From NCBI GenBank assembly GCA_028877275.1, contig JAPPFP010000004.1:32225-96224 (forward strand): DNA of 64,000 nt, written 5' to 3'. The notes below the pieces were generated by a model. The model worked only from the letters and a program-made list of their open reading frames with translations. It did not search any database and was not told where the DNA came from. Position 1 is the first letter of the stretch, and every line of letters starts with the position of its first letter. Shown one piece after another: positions 1-8,989 of the stretch. This DNA is from Acidobacteriota bacterium (GTDB lineage: Bacteria > Acidobacteriota > Thermoanaerobaculia > Multivoradales > Multivoraceae). The position numbers were made by a program, and so were the translations under genes.

Positions 1-1
1 C

Positions 2-346
2 ACCGCTTCCGGTCTGATTGTCACCGCTTCGTCCCGCGAGGCGCTTTGGCGGAGCACCGGTTCTCTGCCCGAAACCGCGGTCGACATGGAGACCTGGGCG
101 GCGGCCCGGGTGTTTCAGGACGCCGGCCTTCCCTGCGTCGCCGTGCGTGCGATCAGCGATACGTCGGCGGACCGCCTTCCGTCGTGGCTGGAGCACGCGC
201 CGGCGCCCGGCGGCGGTTTCTCGCTGGGCCCCATGGTCCGCGGGGCTCTGATGCGCCCCTCGTCCCTGGTCCCCCTGGCGAAGATCCGCCTTCGGACCGT
301 CCGCCTGGCCGTTCGATTGGCCGAAGTGGCCGCGTCGCTGGCCTAG
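2..346 (+). CDS. Nucleoside phosphorylase-family protein, C-terminal part (HpnG-like)
   Basis: The 5' end lies outside the window; 114 residues are visible in frame from base 2. The segment AVDMETWAAARVF followed by VRAISD is the C-terminal signature of the PNP/UDP and MTA/SAH nucleosidase fold, where the DME acidic residue contacts the ribose and the VRAISD strand carries a catalytic Asp. The tail with P..L..L then an Ala/Leu-rich helix resembles the hopanoid-associated phosphorylase HpnG, which removes adenine from adenosylhopane. The HpnG assignment is inference, since hopanoid genes would lie upstream of the window. The stop is 73 bases before the next gene start on the same strand. Confidence 0.72.
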   Translation, partial: TASGLIVTASSREALWRSTGSLPETAVDMETWAAARVFQDAGLPCVAVRAISDTSADRLPSWLEHAPAPGGGFSLGPMVRGALMRPSSLVPLAKIRLRTVRLAVRLAEVAASLA

Positions 347-419
347 TCGATGTCGGACTGCGGGGCGCGCGGTAAGGTACGCGCCCTCACCGCCCATGCC
401 ACCGCACGGAGTTCCGCGC

Positions 420-1322
420 ATGCGATTCAGCTACTGGCCCGCCCCCACGATGCCCTGGACCGACCTGCTGGAGATGTCTCGGCACGTCGAGGCGACCGGC
501 TGGGACGGGATCTGGTACGCCGACCACTTCATGCCGAACGGCGAGGACACGTCGGCACCGTGGGCGGAGAGCTGGACCACGATCGCGGCTCTGGCGGCGG
601 CGGTGCCGCGGGTGCGCCTCGGTCCGCTGGTCACCGGCAACACCTACCGGCATCCGGCGGTGCTGGCGAAGATGGCGGCGACGATCGACCACATCTCGGG
701 TGGCCGCGTGGTGCTGGGCCTCGGCGCCGGCTGGCAGGAGAACGAGCACCTGGCCTATGGCATCCCGTTCTACACGCTGGGCGAGCGGCTTCGCCGTCTG
801 GACGAGGCCTGCCGACTAATCAAGACGCTGTACGGCCGGCAGGGGGCGAACTTCGTTGGCGACGCCTACCAACTTGTCGATGCGCCGCTCGAGCCCAAGC
901 CGGTGCAGGACCCGCTGCCGCTGATGATCGGCGGCGGCGGCGAGAAGGTGACGCTGCGGATCACCGCCCAGCACGCGGACGAGTGGAACGTCTGGGGCAC
1001 GGTGGACATCCTCAAGCACAAGATGGCGGTGCTGGACGCCCATTGCGAGAACGTGGGACGGGACCCGGCGGAGATCGAGCGGTCGGCCGTTGCGCTCCTG
1101 TTCCTGAGCGACGACGAGGCGTTCCTGGCCAAGATGCGGGCGCGCGGCACGGGAATGCCGTCGAACATCGGCGGCGTCGCGGAGATCGCCGACGCGGTCG
1201 GCGCCTACCGCGACGCCGGAGTGCACGAGTTCATCGTGCCGGCATTCAACCTGGGCGGCAAGGATCGCCAGAAGGAGGTCCTCGACCGGTTCATCGAGGA
1301 GGTCGCACCTCCATTCTGGTAG
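420..1322 (+). CDS. LLM-class F420-dependent oxidoreductase
   Basis: A 300-residue luciferase-like monooxygenase with a (beta/alpha)8 barrel. Typical signatures are GWDGIWYADHF near the N-terminus, the GPLVTGNTYRHPAVLAKM stretch lining the flavin site, ISGGRVVLGLGAGWQENEH, and PLMIGGGGEKVTLR. The family uses F420 or FMN to oxidise or reduce diverse substrates; the substrate cannot be read here. An upstream in-frame ATG at 396 exists, but ATG 420 has GGAG at 408-411 at suitable spacing and begins with the family-typical MRFSYW strand, so 420 is preferred. A TAAGGT element at 372-377 could be its promoter. A second LLM protein is at 45535-46401. Confidence 0.88.
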   Translation: MRFSYWPAPTMPWTDLLEMSRHVEATGWDGIWYADHFMPNGEDTSAPWAESWTTIAALAAAVPRVRLGPLVTGNTYRHPAVLAKMAATIDHISGGRVVLGLGAGWQENEHLAYGIPFYTLGERLRRLDEACRLIKTLYGRQGANFVGDAYQLVDAPLEPKPVQDPLPLMIGGGGEKVTLRITAQHADEWNVWGTVDILKHKMAVLDAHCENVGRDPAEIERSAVALLFLSDDEAFLAKMRARGTGMPSNIGGVAEIADAVGAYRDAGVHEFIVPAFNLGGKDRQKEVLDRFIEEVAPPFW

Positions 1323-1333
1323 GTATCTGCGCT

Positions 1334-1339
1334 TAGAAT
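1334..1339 (+). promoter_or_regulatory. -10 element of a probable leaderless promoter
   Basis: TAGAAT ends 8 bases before the ATG at 1348, and there is no Shine-Dalgarno sequence between them. Transcription would start at or next to the start codon. No convincing -35 is seen. Confidence 0.45.
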
Positions 1340-1347
1340 CCACGGGT

Positions 1348-2772
1348 ATGGGGTCACGCCCTTCCGGCCTGCAGATGTCGCAGGAAGCCATGCTGGCTCT
1401 GGCCCGCGAAGCGGCGGAGCTTGCGGTGGCCCGGATCGAGAGCCTGCCGGATGAGAGCGCCTGGGACGGAGAGTTCAAGGAAGGGCTCGAGCGCCTGCTG
1501 CTAGAGAGTCCGCCGGAGGAGGGCCGCCCGGCTGAGGAGGTCCTGCGGCAGGCCGTAGCGGACATCCTTCCGATGACGACCCGGCTGGACCACCCGCGCT
1601 GCTTCGGGTTCGTTCCGTCGGAGCCGACCTGGCCCGGTGTTGTGGCGGACTTTCTGGCCTCCGCCTGGAACGTGAACGCCTGCACCTGGCTGGTGGCGAG
1701 CGGTCCGAGCCAGGTCGAACTCGTCGTGCTGGACTGGTTCCGGCGCTGGCTGGGCTATCCGGACAGCTCGGGCGGGTTGCTGACCAGCGGCGGTTCCGCG
1801 GCCTGCGTCGACGCCTTCGTGGCGGCCAGGGAAGTGGCCGGGAAACCCGCGCGACCGAGCGTGTACATGAGCGACCAGAGCCACAGCGCGCAGGCGCGCG
1901 CCGCGGTGATCGTCGGCGTCGGGCGGGAGGCCATTCGCGAGGTCCCGACGGACGGAGCGTTCCGCCTGGACATGGGGGCTCTAGCGCGAGCCGTTGCGGA
2001 GGACCGCGCCGCGGGCTTTACACCCTTGGCAATCTGCGCCAATGCCGGGACGTCGAGCACCGGCGCGATCGACCCGCTGCATGCGATGGCCGACTTCTGT
2101 CAGGCCGAAGGTATCTGGCTCCATGTGGATGCCGCCTACGGCGGCTTCGCGGCGATCACGGAGAAGGGGAGCGAGCTTCTCAGCGGAATCGAGCGAGCCG
2201 ATTCGGTCGGGCTGGACCCCCACAAGTGGCTGTTCCAGCCGTACGAGGTGGGCTGCCTGCTGGTGAAGGATGTCCGGACGCTGGAGCGCGTCTTCGGTTT
2301 CAGCACGACGGTTCTCCAGGACACCGTCTGGGGAGCGAACCACCCGAACCTCGATGATCGTGGCCTGCAACTGAGCCGGTCATTCCGGGCCCTGAAGATC
2401 TGGATGTCGATTCAGACGTTCGGCATGTCCGCGTTCAGGCGGGCCGTGTCGAAGGGAATGGAGCTGGCGAAGCGAGCCGAGCTGTACATCCGCGAGAGTC
2501 GGACCCTGGAACTGCAGGCCCCGGCGTCGCTTGGCATGGTCTGCATGCGGGTCAACCCCGAAGGCGCCGGTCTGGAGGAGGAGACTCTCGAGGACGTCAA
2601 CCGGGAGGTTCTGGCGCGCCTGTTCTGGGATGACCGCGCGTTCGTTTCGTCAACCTCCCTGCACGGGACCTTCTCGCTCCGCTTCTGCATCATCAACCAC
2701 TCGACCGGCTGGGACGACGTGCGGGAGACGCTGGAGGCAATGGAACGGTTCGGCAAGGACGCGCTGGCGTAG
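1348..2772 (+). CDS. Group II PLP-dependent amino-acid decarboxylase (aromatic-L-amino-acid decarboxylase-like)
   Basis: A 474-residue fold-type I PLP decarboxylase, full length for the aromatic amino acid/tyrosine/glutamate decarboxylase family. Visible are HPRCFGFVPSEPTWPGVVAD (substrate/PLP entrance), LLTSGGSAAC (phosphate binding), WLHVDAAYGG (Asp contacting the pyridine N) and SVGLDPHKWLFQPYEVG with the Schiff-base lysine at residue 293. It converts an amino acid to an amine plus CO2 in the cytoplasm. The exact substrate (Trp, Tyr, Phe, DOPA or another) cannot be decided. Amine-oxidising enzymes are encoded at 55.9-60.0 kb, but a link is speculative. It ends 18 bases from the convergent GWxTD gene. 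Confidence 0.88.
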   Translation: MGSRPSGLQMSQEAMLALAREAAELAVARIESLPDESAWDGEFKEGLERLLLESPPEEGRPAEEVLRQAVADILPMTTRLDHPRCFGFVPSEPTWPGVVADFLASAWNVNACTWLVASGPSQVELVVLDWFRRWLGYPDSSGGLLTSGGSAACVDAFVAAREVAGKPARPSVYMSDQSHSAQARAAVIVGVGREAIREVPTDGAFRLDMGALARAVAEDRAAGFTPLAICANAGTSSTGAIDPLHAMADFCQAEGIWLHVDAAYGGFAAITEKGSELLSGIERADSVGLDPHKWLFQPYEVGCLLVKDVRTLERVFGFSTTVLQDTVWGANHPNLDDRGLQLSRSFRALKIWMSIQTFGMSAFRRAVSKGMELAKRAELYIRESRTLELQAPASLGMVCMRVNPEGAGLEEETLEDVNREVLARLFWDDRAFVSSTSLHGTFSLRFCIINHSTGWDDVRETLEAMERFGKDALA

Positions 2773-2790
2773 GGCCCTTGCTGGTCGCTT

Positions 2791-5277
2791 CTACGGGTAG
2801 TACCCCGACATCGTCCGAACCTCGGCGTCGCGGGCGTCGACGTCGACCCGCACCACCCGGAACTCGCTTTCGGGCCTGGTGCTGGTCGACTGGTAGGTGA
2901 GCAGGTAGCGGTTTCGCAGTTCCCTCTCGATCCGGGCGTAGATCGTGTCGAGTTGACTGACACCGTCGATGAAGAAGGCCTGGCCGCCCGTCTCCCCGGC
3001 AATGCGCTCGAGCACACGGCGCGTCGTTCGGTCTGCGGCCGCCTCCCGGAGGCCGATGGCGTAGATGGTCACGCCTGAACGCTGCGCGGTCTCGAGCGCG
3101 CTCTCGAACGTGAACGAGCTGTTCTCGTCCTTGCCGTCGGACAGGAGGAGCAGGGCCTTCTGGCCGCTGATGCCGTCGAAGTAGCTAAGAGCGAAGACAA
3201 GGCTGTCGTAGAGAGATGTCGTGCCGGTCGCCTTGAGGCCCGCCAGCGCCCGCGCGAGCTGACCCCTGTCCTTCGTGAACCGGCTCTCGACCCGAGCCCG
3301 GTTGGCGAAGGCGAGGACCGCCATCCGGTCCCTGGGCTCGAGAGTGTTGTCGACGAAGCGCTGGGCGGCGGCCCGGACCTGGTCGATCGAGTCCTGCATC
3401 GAAGCCGACGTGTCGAGCAGCAGGCCGGCGTGGAAGGGCGTGTCGTCGACCCACTCGAACCGGCGAACCGTTTGCTGCACGCCGTCTTCGGTGATTCGGA
3501 AGCGATTCTGCTCCAGTTCGGGAATCGGGCGGCCCCGCTCGTCGACGACGCTGGCGAAGAGTTCGACGTACTGCACGTCGATTCGCTCGATCGGGTTCGG
3601 GCTGTTGATGAAGACGACGTCCTCCGTGCTGCTGCCGTCGGCCAGAAACGCGGCTGCGCGGAGATAGGTCAGGTCCGGACCGTCGAGCACGACCGGCTGG
3701 ACCCATGGGGGCTGGTAGAGCGTCGCGATCCGTTCCTCACCCAGGAACAGCTCGAGGCGCTCGATCTCCTCGCCGTCCGGTACGGCGATCTCGACGGACG
3801 CGCGCGTGCTCTGCAGGTACTGCTCGCCGGAGCGCGGTTCGATGAACCGGGCGCGGAAGCGCTGGCCGCCGCGGTTGACCGACATCTCGTCCGACGCGAC
3901 GACCTTGCCGTCCTTGAGGCCTTCCACTCGAATCCGGTGTTCGGTCGGGTGCGAACCCAGGTTCAGTTCCACGCCGAACGGCGGCCGGCGCTTGCGCAGG
4001 ATCTCGCGGCCGTCGAGCGAGAAGGCGACGGCATCGAAGTCGCCGATCGCATGGGTGGAGAAGCGCACCATGCCGACCCGCAGGCGCTCGTCCCGCGGCG
4101 GCACGAGGCGGAGCAGGCGTTCGCCGCGGGCCGCCGCCTGGTTGGCTTCGGCGAGGGCCGGGAAGGTCTCCAGGATGGTCTTCCGCAGCGATTGCGCCTC
4201 CTCGAGGTTCGGAACGTCGATCGTCTCGTTGACGACGGCGAACTGCTGGCCGAAGACATCCTCGATCTTGAGCCGGATCTGGACCTCTCCGGGACGCAGG
4301 TAGCGTGTAAAGACGAGCGGGATCGAGTCTTCCTCGCTGCTGCTCGCGGGTAGCTCGAAGCGGTAGCGGAACGTCTCGAACAGGCGGTCGTCGCGGATGA
4401 CCTCGCCGGTCATGTGGAAGCTGTGGTACTCGCGCTCCTGGAAGCTCCTGCGGCCGGCGCTCGGCCCCGGCACCATCACCAGGCCGTGCGTGACGGTGCG
4501 CGTCTGGTTGCGGCCCGGATAGTCCCATTCGATGTCGATGTCGAAACGGGGGGCGCCCTCCGGGACGTCGGTGTTGAAGGCGGCGAAGGTCGCGAGCCAT
4601 TCCTCGGGCGGCTCGGGGGGAGCGGAAACCTCTTCGATGACGCCGTTGCTGGCCAGGTCGCGCTGGACCGCCTGTGCGGCCCATCCGAACCACTCGTCAC
4701 CGCACAGCACGGTGATGTTCGTGGTGGGCAGGCCGCGACGGGACGTCGGGCGGCGCACGGGGCTCTCATGCCAGAACACGTAGGGCTTGTTGCGGCTCGT
4801 GGCCAGGAAGATGGCGACGAAGTGGCGGGAGGTGCGGTCGCTGCCGCCGTAGAACCAGATCTCGAGTTCGCTCGTTCGCGAGAGGCAGTAGGAGGCGGTC
4901 CGACCGTCCGGCAGAATGAAGCGGCCCGGCGGACCGTTCAGAAGGTAGAACAGGGCGCGCGCGTCCTCCAGCGTGCCCCATTGGGTGAGCGCGGCGTCGA
5001 CCCGGTCTTCCCACAGGACCTGGAGTTCGTTGAGCGGCGTTCTCGGGTCGGGGTCGCGAGCCTTCCAGAACGCCTGGATGAACGCTTCGCGGCGGTAGTC
5101 CTCGGGCAGGTTGACGAAGAAGTCCCGTTCCTCGTCGCTGATCAGCGGACCGATCCGCTCCAGCCAGCGGACGAACCTGGAATCCAGCGGCCGTGGATTC
5201 GCGGCGTCCTGCGCGACGGCTGCTGAGACCAGCAGCGACGCGGCGACGGCGGATGCGATCCTGATTCGGGCGGTCAT
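2791..5277 (-). CDS. Secreted GWxTD-domain / VWFA-related protein
   Basis: 828 residues with a signal peptide (MTARIRIASAVAASLLVSAAVA, cleavage near AQDA). The N-terminal third has GWxTD-domain features: FVNLPEDYR, FWKARDPDPRTPLNE and a degenerate G...D before ALFYLLNGPPGRF. A central beta-rich region follows. From about residue 560 it has the VWFA-related domain described in Acidobacteria, with a MIDAS motif LLDTSASM near residue 620 and LLLLSDGKDENSSFTFE later. The MIDAS Asp/Ser set suggests metal-dependent protein binding at the periplasm or outer surface. Function is unknown; GWxTD proteins occur mainly in Acidobacteriota and related phyla, so this gene is a lineage marker. It is the last gene of a minus-strand run with the next two. 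Confidence 0.85.
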   Translation of the reverse strand: MTARIRIASAVAASLLVSAAVAQDAANPRPLDSRFVRWLERIGPLISDEERDFFVNLPEDYRREAFIQAFWKARDPDPRTPLNELQVLWEDRVDAALTQWGTLEDARALFYLLNGPPGRFILPDGRTASYCLSRTSELEIWFYGGSDRTSRHFVAIFLATSRNKPYVFWHESPVRRPTSRRGLPTTNITVLCGDEWFGWAAQAVQRDLASNGVIEEVSAPPEPPEEWLATFAAFNTDVPEGAPRFDIDIEWDYPGRNQTRTVTHGLVMVPGPSAGRRSFQEREYHSFHMTGEVIRDDRLFETFRYRFELPASSSEEDSIPLVFTRYLRPGEVQIRLKIEDVFGQQFAVVNETIDVPNLEEAQSLRKTILETFPALAEANQAAARGERLLRLVPPRDERLRVGMVRFSTHAIGDFDAVAFSLDGREILRKRRPPFGVELNLGSHPTEHRIRVEGLKDGKVVASDEMSVNRGGQRFRARFIEPRSGEQYLQSTRASVEIAVPDGEEIERLELFLGEERIATLYQPPWVQPVVLDGPDLTYLRAAAFLADGSSTEDVVFINSPNPIERIDVQYVELFASVVDERGRPIPELEQNRFRITEDGVQQTVRRFEWVDDTPFHAGLLLDTSASMQDSIDQVRAAAQRFVDNTLEPRDRMAVLAFANRARVESRFTKDRGQLARALAGLKATGTTSLYDSLVFALSYFDGISGQKALLLLSDGKDENSSFTFESALETAQRSGVTIYAIGLREAAADRTTRRVLERIAGETGGQAFFIDGVSQLDTIYARIERELRNRYLLTYQSTSTRPESEFRVVRVDVDARDAEVRTMSGYYP

Positions 5278-5326
5278 CGGAGGTTCGTCGTCCGATTCTG
5301 CAACGAATCGGTGCGCCGGCGGATTC

Positions 5327-6070
5327 CTAGTGGCCTGAACCTCCCCGCTTGCGCACCTGTCGCGCGACAGAAACCAGCACCATCAGCCCGAGCACTGCGG
5401 CCACGAGGCCGAGATCCTGGGTCAGCCACGCTGTCGGGCCGAGGCCGCCGACGACGACCTGATCGACCATCCGCAGGAACAGGAATGTCGAGGCGATGAG
5501 CAGAGGGGAGTTGTACTCGCGGAGCACGACGGTCCGCCAACTGAAGCGCGTTTCCGGGGGCAGCCACAGTCTGGGCCGGGGCCAGAAGGCCGGCGTTCGC
5601 TCCGACCAGCGGCGGTGGATCACGCCGAAGCGCTCGCCGAGGAATCGCTCCTCGGCGGCGATCACCCGTTCGTAGAGCAGCCAGTACACGAGCAGTGCGA
5701 TGACCACGAACCACCACGACTTCAGGGCGAGCGCGAAGCCCATCAGCACGAAGAGGTTGCCGAGATAGACCGGGTGCCGGCAGAGCGAGTACATGCCGGT
5801 CACGTTCAGGTGGCTGGCGCTCGGCGCCCTGAGGCTCCGGGTCGAGGCGCCAGGAGGCGCGGAGCCCAGGGCTGCCCACCGCACGCCGAGTCCGAGGAGG
5901 GACACGGCGAGGCATAGGGCGAGCCAGCCGAGTCCCGGGTCCGCCGGAAGCACCGCCGACCGGCGCTCGAGCACCGCCAGGGCGGCGGCGGGCAGCAGGA
6001 ACACGACGAACAGGCTCCGGTACCGGAACAGGACGAGGCCCTGGTCGGCAAGCCGCCGGCTGTCGTTCAT
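5327..6070 (-). CDS. Isoprenylcysteine carboxyl methyltransferase-like membrane protein
   Basis: 247 residues with about five to six hydrophobic segments. The family signature GMYSLCRHPVYLGNLF is present, followed by a long TM pair and EERFLGERFG. These residues form the SAM and substrate gate in the ICMT/phospholipid methyltransferase (PEMT-like) family, integral membrane methyltransferases acting on isoprenoid or lipid substrates. The acceptor is unknown in bacteria without CaaX proteins. The start ATG overlaps the stop codon of the glycosyltransferase gene by 4 bases, which implies translational coupling and possibly a joint role in lipid or envelope modification. Confidence 0.8.
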   Translation of the reverse strand: MNDSRRLADQGLVLFRYRSLFVVFLLPAAALAVLERRSAVLPADPGLGWLALCLAVSLLGLGVRWAALGSAPPGASTRSLRAPSASHLNVTGMYSLCRHPVYLGNLFVLMGFALALKSWWFVVIALLVYWLLYERVIAAEERFLGERFGVIHRRWSERTPAFWPRPRLWLPPETRFSWRTVVLREYNSPLLIASTFLFLRMVDQVVVGGLGPTAWLTQDLGLVAAVLGLMVLVSVARQVRKRGGSGH

Positions 6071-7782
6071 CGCTCGGATCCTTCGGCCGCGGCAACACGG
6101 GCAGCCGCTTCCGGAGTGGTCAGCAGGACGTGTCCCTGCTCGGGATCCCGGTCGCGCGCGACCTCGACCAGATCGAGCGGAGGCGACAGACGCTCCAGGT
6201 TGTCCCGTTCGACGAGAAGCCAGACGGGCCGATCCGTGCGGGCGACGAAACGTCGCAGGGCCTCCTCGTCGCCCTGGTCGTGGGCCAGGATGCCGCCGTG
6301 GAGGTCAACCGCGAACCGGCGGGTGTAGAAGAGAAAGGCCGCATCGGGAACAGGATAGATCGCGTACGGCTCGTCGGGTTCCGCCCACCGGACCAGGTCG
6401 TCCGAGAGGGCGCGGGCCGACTTGAAGGCGTCCCCCAGCGGCAGCAACCGCACGGCGGTCACCGACATGGTGAGTCCAAGGCCCGTCGCAAGACAGGCTA
6501 CCAGCAGGTCGGGCCGCCGCCTGGCAGCGAGGTACAGGCCGATCAGACCGGCGAGGAGGGGGATGGCCGCGGCCGCCTGGAGCCAGGCGATGGTGCCGTC
6601 AGGGATCGAACCTTCGGGAAGGTCTCGTGCCGCGACCGGAGCCGCGGCAGCCACGACGCCGAACAGCAGGGGTACGGTCGCCGCCGAGATCAGAAAGGCC
6701 GTGCGGTAGCGAGGCCAGCGATCCCGGATCGCCAGCACGCCGTAGGCGACCAGCATCGCCAGCGGTGCCGCGAGCGCCAGCAGGTAAACGGTCCGCTTGC
6801 CGCCGGACACGCTGAAGAAGACGAAGGTGCTGGCGATCCAGATCAGGAGGAAGCGAACCGCCCGCGCTTCGCGGCCGGCCGACTCGCGGTGAGAAGCGCG
6901 GAAGGCGGCGTAGACCGTTACGGGGGCAAGCAGCGTCCAGGGAGCGAACGTGCCCGGCAGGGTCCGGAAGTAGTAGTGCCAGGGCCGGGGATGGTAGGTC
7001 GCATCGGCATAGCGCGAGACGGTCTGGTCGAGGATCAGGGCGTCGAAGTAGGACTGTCCGGCGATCCACACGGCCGGCCCGAACCAGGCCAGGACGATCG
7101 CGGCCCAGAGGAGCAGGCCGCGCCCCAACCGGAGCTCGGCGACGCCGGCCCGGTCGCGCTCTATCGCGAGCCAGGTGACCACGGCGAGGAGCGGCACGAT
7201 CAGTCCGACCGGTCCCTTGGCCAGGGTGGCCAGGCCGAGGCAGGCGAAGAACGGGAGATTGGCGAGGTGGCCGCTTGGGCGCACGGGTGGATCGTCCGCG
7301 GCCCACGACCTGCCCCGCGCCCAGAACAGGATGGCGAGCAGCTCCAGAGAGGTGAGGGTCATGTCGATCTGGCCGACTCGCCCGTTCCACATGACCAGGG
7401 CCGAGGTAAGGAAGATCGGCGCCGCCAGCCAGGCGGTCCTCCGGTCGAACATCCGGCCGGCGATGGCGAACACGACCAGCACCGACCCGATGCCGGCAAG
7501 GAGCGACGGCAGACGGGCCGCCACCTCGTCGACGCCGCCGCGTAGCGCGCCGAACAGGGCGATGTTCCAGAAGTGGAGGGGCGGCTTGTGGTCGTACCGT
7601 TCGCCGTTCAGGCGCGGCACCAGGAAGTTCTCGATCGCCCGCGGTTCGAGCAGCATCTCCCGCGCGACTTCGGCGTAGCGCGGTTCGTCCGGGTTCCACA
7701 GGTCGCGGCTGCCGATCCCGGGCAGCAGCACGGCCGTCGCTGCGGCGGCGAGGACGAGGTAGGGAAGGAGGCGTCCTCGCAC
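6067..7782 (-). CDS. Glycosyltransferase family 39 (ArnT/PMT-like) membrane protein
   Basis: 571 residues from a GTG start. It shows the GT-C hallmark early in the protein: SRDLWNPDEPRYAEVAREM, whose DE pair is the catalytic/metal site after the first TM helix, then KPPLHFWN and about ten further TM segments. ArnT-like enzymes transfer a sugar from an undecaprenyl- or dolichyl-phosphate donor to lipid A or another envelope acceptor on the periplasmic face. An ATG at 7881 would add 33 hydrophilic residues atypical of the family and leave only 17 bases to the divergent gene, so GTG 7782 is preferred: it places TM1 at the N-terminus as usual. The C-terminal 80 residues form a small soluble domain. 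Confidence 0.82.
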   Translation of the reverse strand: MRGRLLPYLVLAAAATAVLLPGIGSRDLWNPDEPRYAEVAREMLLEPRAIENFLVPRLNGERYDHKPPLHFWNIALFGALRGGVDEVAARLPSLLAGIGSVLVVFAIAGRMFDRRTAWLAAPIFLTSALVMWNGRVGQIDMTLTSLELLAILFWARGRSWAADDPPVRPSGHLANLPFFACLGLATLAKGPVGLIVPLLAVVTWLAIERDRAGVAELRLGRGLLLWAAIVLAWFGPAVWIAGQSYFDALILDQTVSRYADATYHPRPWHYYFRTLPGTFAPWTLLAPVTVYAAFRASHRESAGREARAVRFLLIWIASTFVFFSVSGGKRTVYLLALAAPLAMLVAYGVLAIRDRWPRYRTAFLISAATVPLLFGVVAAAAPVAARDLPEGSIPDGTIAWLQAAAAIPLLAGLIGLYLAARRRPDLLVACLATGLGLTMSVTAVRLLPLGDAFKSARALSDDLVRWAEPDEPYAIYPVPDAAFLFYTRRFAVDLHGGILAHDQGDEEALRRFVARTDRPVWLLVERDNLERLSPPLDLVEVARDRDPEQGHVLLTTPEAAARVAAAEGSER

Positions 7783-7840
7783 GGATCGATCCTGCCACAG
7801 CGGAATCGACGGCCGCGGAGCTCCGTGGCCTTCGCGGCGA

Positions 7841-7847
7841 TAAGGTA
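7841..7847. promoter_or_regulatory. Back-to-back -10-like elements between divergent genes
   Basis: TAAGGTA reads as TAAGGT on the plus strand (toward the HMG-CoA-lyase-like gene, which has GGAGGA at 7885-7890) and as TACCTT on the minus strand (toward the glycosyltransferase). It supports the shorter GTG start of the latter. Motif-based only. Confidence 0.3.
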
Positions 7848-7898
7848 CGCGTTCCCTGCACAGATCGTCGGCAACCGGCAAGGCGGAGGATTCAGGCG

Positions 7899-8987
7899 AT
7901 GGGTCAGCTACCGAAGTCCGTGACCATCACGGACGACACGATGAGAGAGGGTCTGCAGATCGAGAGCGCCGACATTCCGGTCGAGGACAAACTGCGGCTG
8001 CTCGATGCGCTGGGCGAGACCGGCGCCAAGGTGATCTCGATCGGCTCCTACGCCCACCCCAAGTGGACCCCCCAGATGGCCTGCATCGACGAGATCGCCG
8101 AGCGCTTCGTGCCCAGGCCGGGCGTTCGGTACACGGCGGCGATCTTCAACAAGTACGGGTTCGAGCGCGCGGACCGCTGGTACCCGAAGCTCGACGTCAG
8201 GCAGCGCCGGATCGGCACCCACGTCGAGTTGTGCGACACGTTCGCCCGCCGCAACTACAACGTCACCCAGGCTCAACAAATCGAGCGGATTCCAGCGATG
8301 ATCGAACAGGCGCGTGCGCGCGGCTTCGAAACCGGCGCCGTGGCGATCGGCAATCCGTTCGGATCGAACTTCGAGGGCGCCTTCTCGCTCGAGCAGCGAC
8401 TGGACCTGCTGGCGCTGATGATCGACCGCTGGCATGGCGCGGGCTTCCGGGTCACGCGCTGCTCGATCATCGAGGCGATGGGCTGGAACGTGCCGCACAC
8501 CGTGCGCGAGACGCTGATCGCCATCCGCGAGCGCTGGCCCGAGATCACGGACTTCCACTGCCACCTGCACAACACGCGCGGGGCGTCGATGGTCAGCTAC
8601 TACGAGGCGCTGAAGCTTGGTGTGCGTGAGTTCGACACCTCGATCGGCGGTATGGGCGGTTGCCCGTACTGCGGCAACGGCCGTGCCGCCGGGCACGTGC
8701 CGACGGAAGACTTCGTCGACTTCTGCCACGAGTTGGGGATCGAGACCGGCTACAGGCTCGACAAGCTGATCGAGGCGGCGTGGATCGCCGAGGAGGTCGT
8801 CGGCCATCCGCTCTGGGGCCACGTTTCCAAGGCGGGGCCGCGGCCTCGCGGCAACGGCGACCTCTACCCGCGGCAGATGCCCTTCGTCGAGACGCTCGAC
8901 GAGGCCTCCCACTTCCGCAAGGGACCGCCGGTCTACGCCGGTCAGCGGTCACCGTGGCGGCCAGACGCCGCCCTCTACCAGGAGTGA
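7899..8987 (+). CDS. HMG-CoA lyase / HMGL-like family carbon-carbon lyase
   Basis: 362 residues of the pyruvate carboxyltransferase (HMGL-like) TIM-barrel family. The metal/base motif appears as TITDDTMREGLQ at the N-terminus, in place of the classical DxxRDGxQ. Further motifs are DFHCHLHNTRG (metal-binding His pair) and FDTSIGGMGGCPYCGNGRAAG with TEDFV, close to the HMG-CoA lyase signature SVAGLGGCPYA.GA.GN. The catalytic Cys is therefore probably in GGCPYCG. The family cleaves 3-hydroxy-3-methylglutaryl-CoA or condenses/cleaves related acyl-CoAs; the DTMREG variant makes the exact substrate uncertain. The start is supported by GGAGGA with 8-base spacing. The next gene begins 2 bases downstream. 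Confidence 0.8.
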   Translation: MGQLPKSVTITDDTMREGLQIESADIPVEDKLRLLDALGETGAKVISIGSYAHPKWTPQMACIDEIAERFVPRPGVRYTAAIFNKYGFERADRWYPKLDVRQRRIGTHVELCDTFARRNYNVTQAQQIERIPAMIEQARARGFETGAVAIGNPFGSNFEGAFSLEQRLDLLALMIDRWHGAGFRVTRCSIIEAMGWNVPHTVRETLIAIRERWPEITDFHCHLHNTRGASMVSYYEALKLGVREFDTSIGGMGGCPYCGNGRAAGHVPTEDFVDFCHELGIETGYRLDKLIEAAWIAEEVVGHPLWGHVSKAGPRPRGNGDLYPRQMPFVETLDEASHFRKGPPVYAGQRSPWRPDAALYQE

Positions 8988-8989
8988 GC

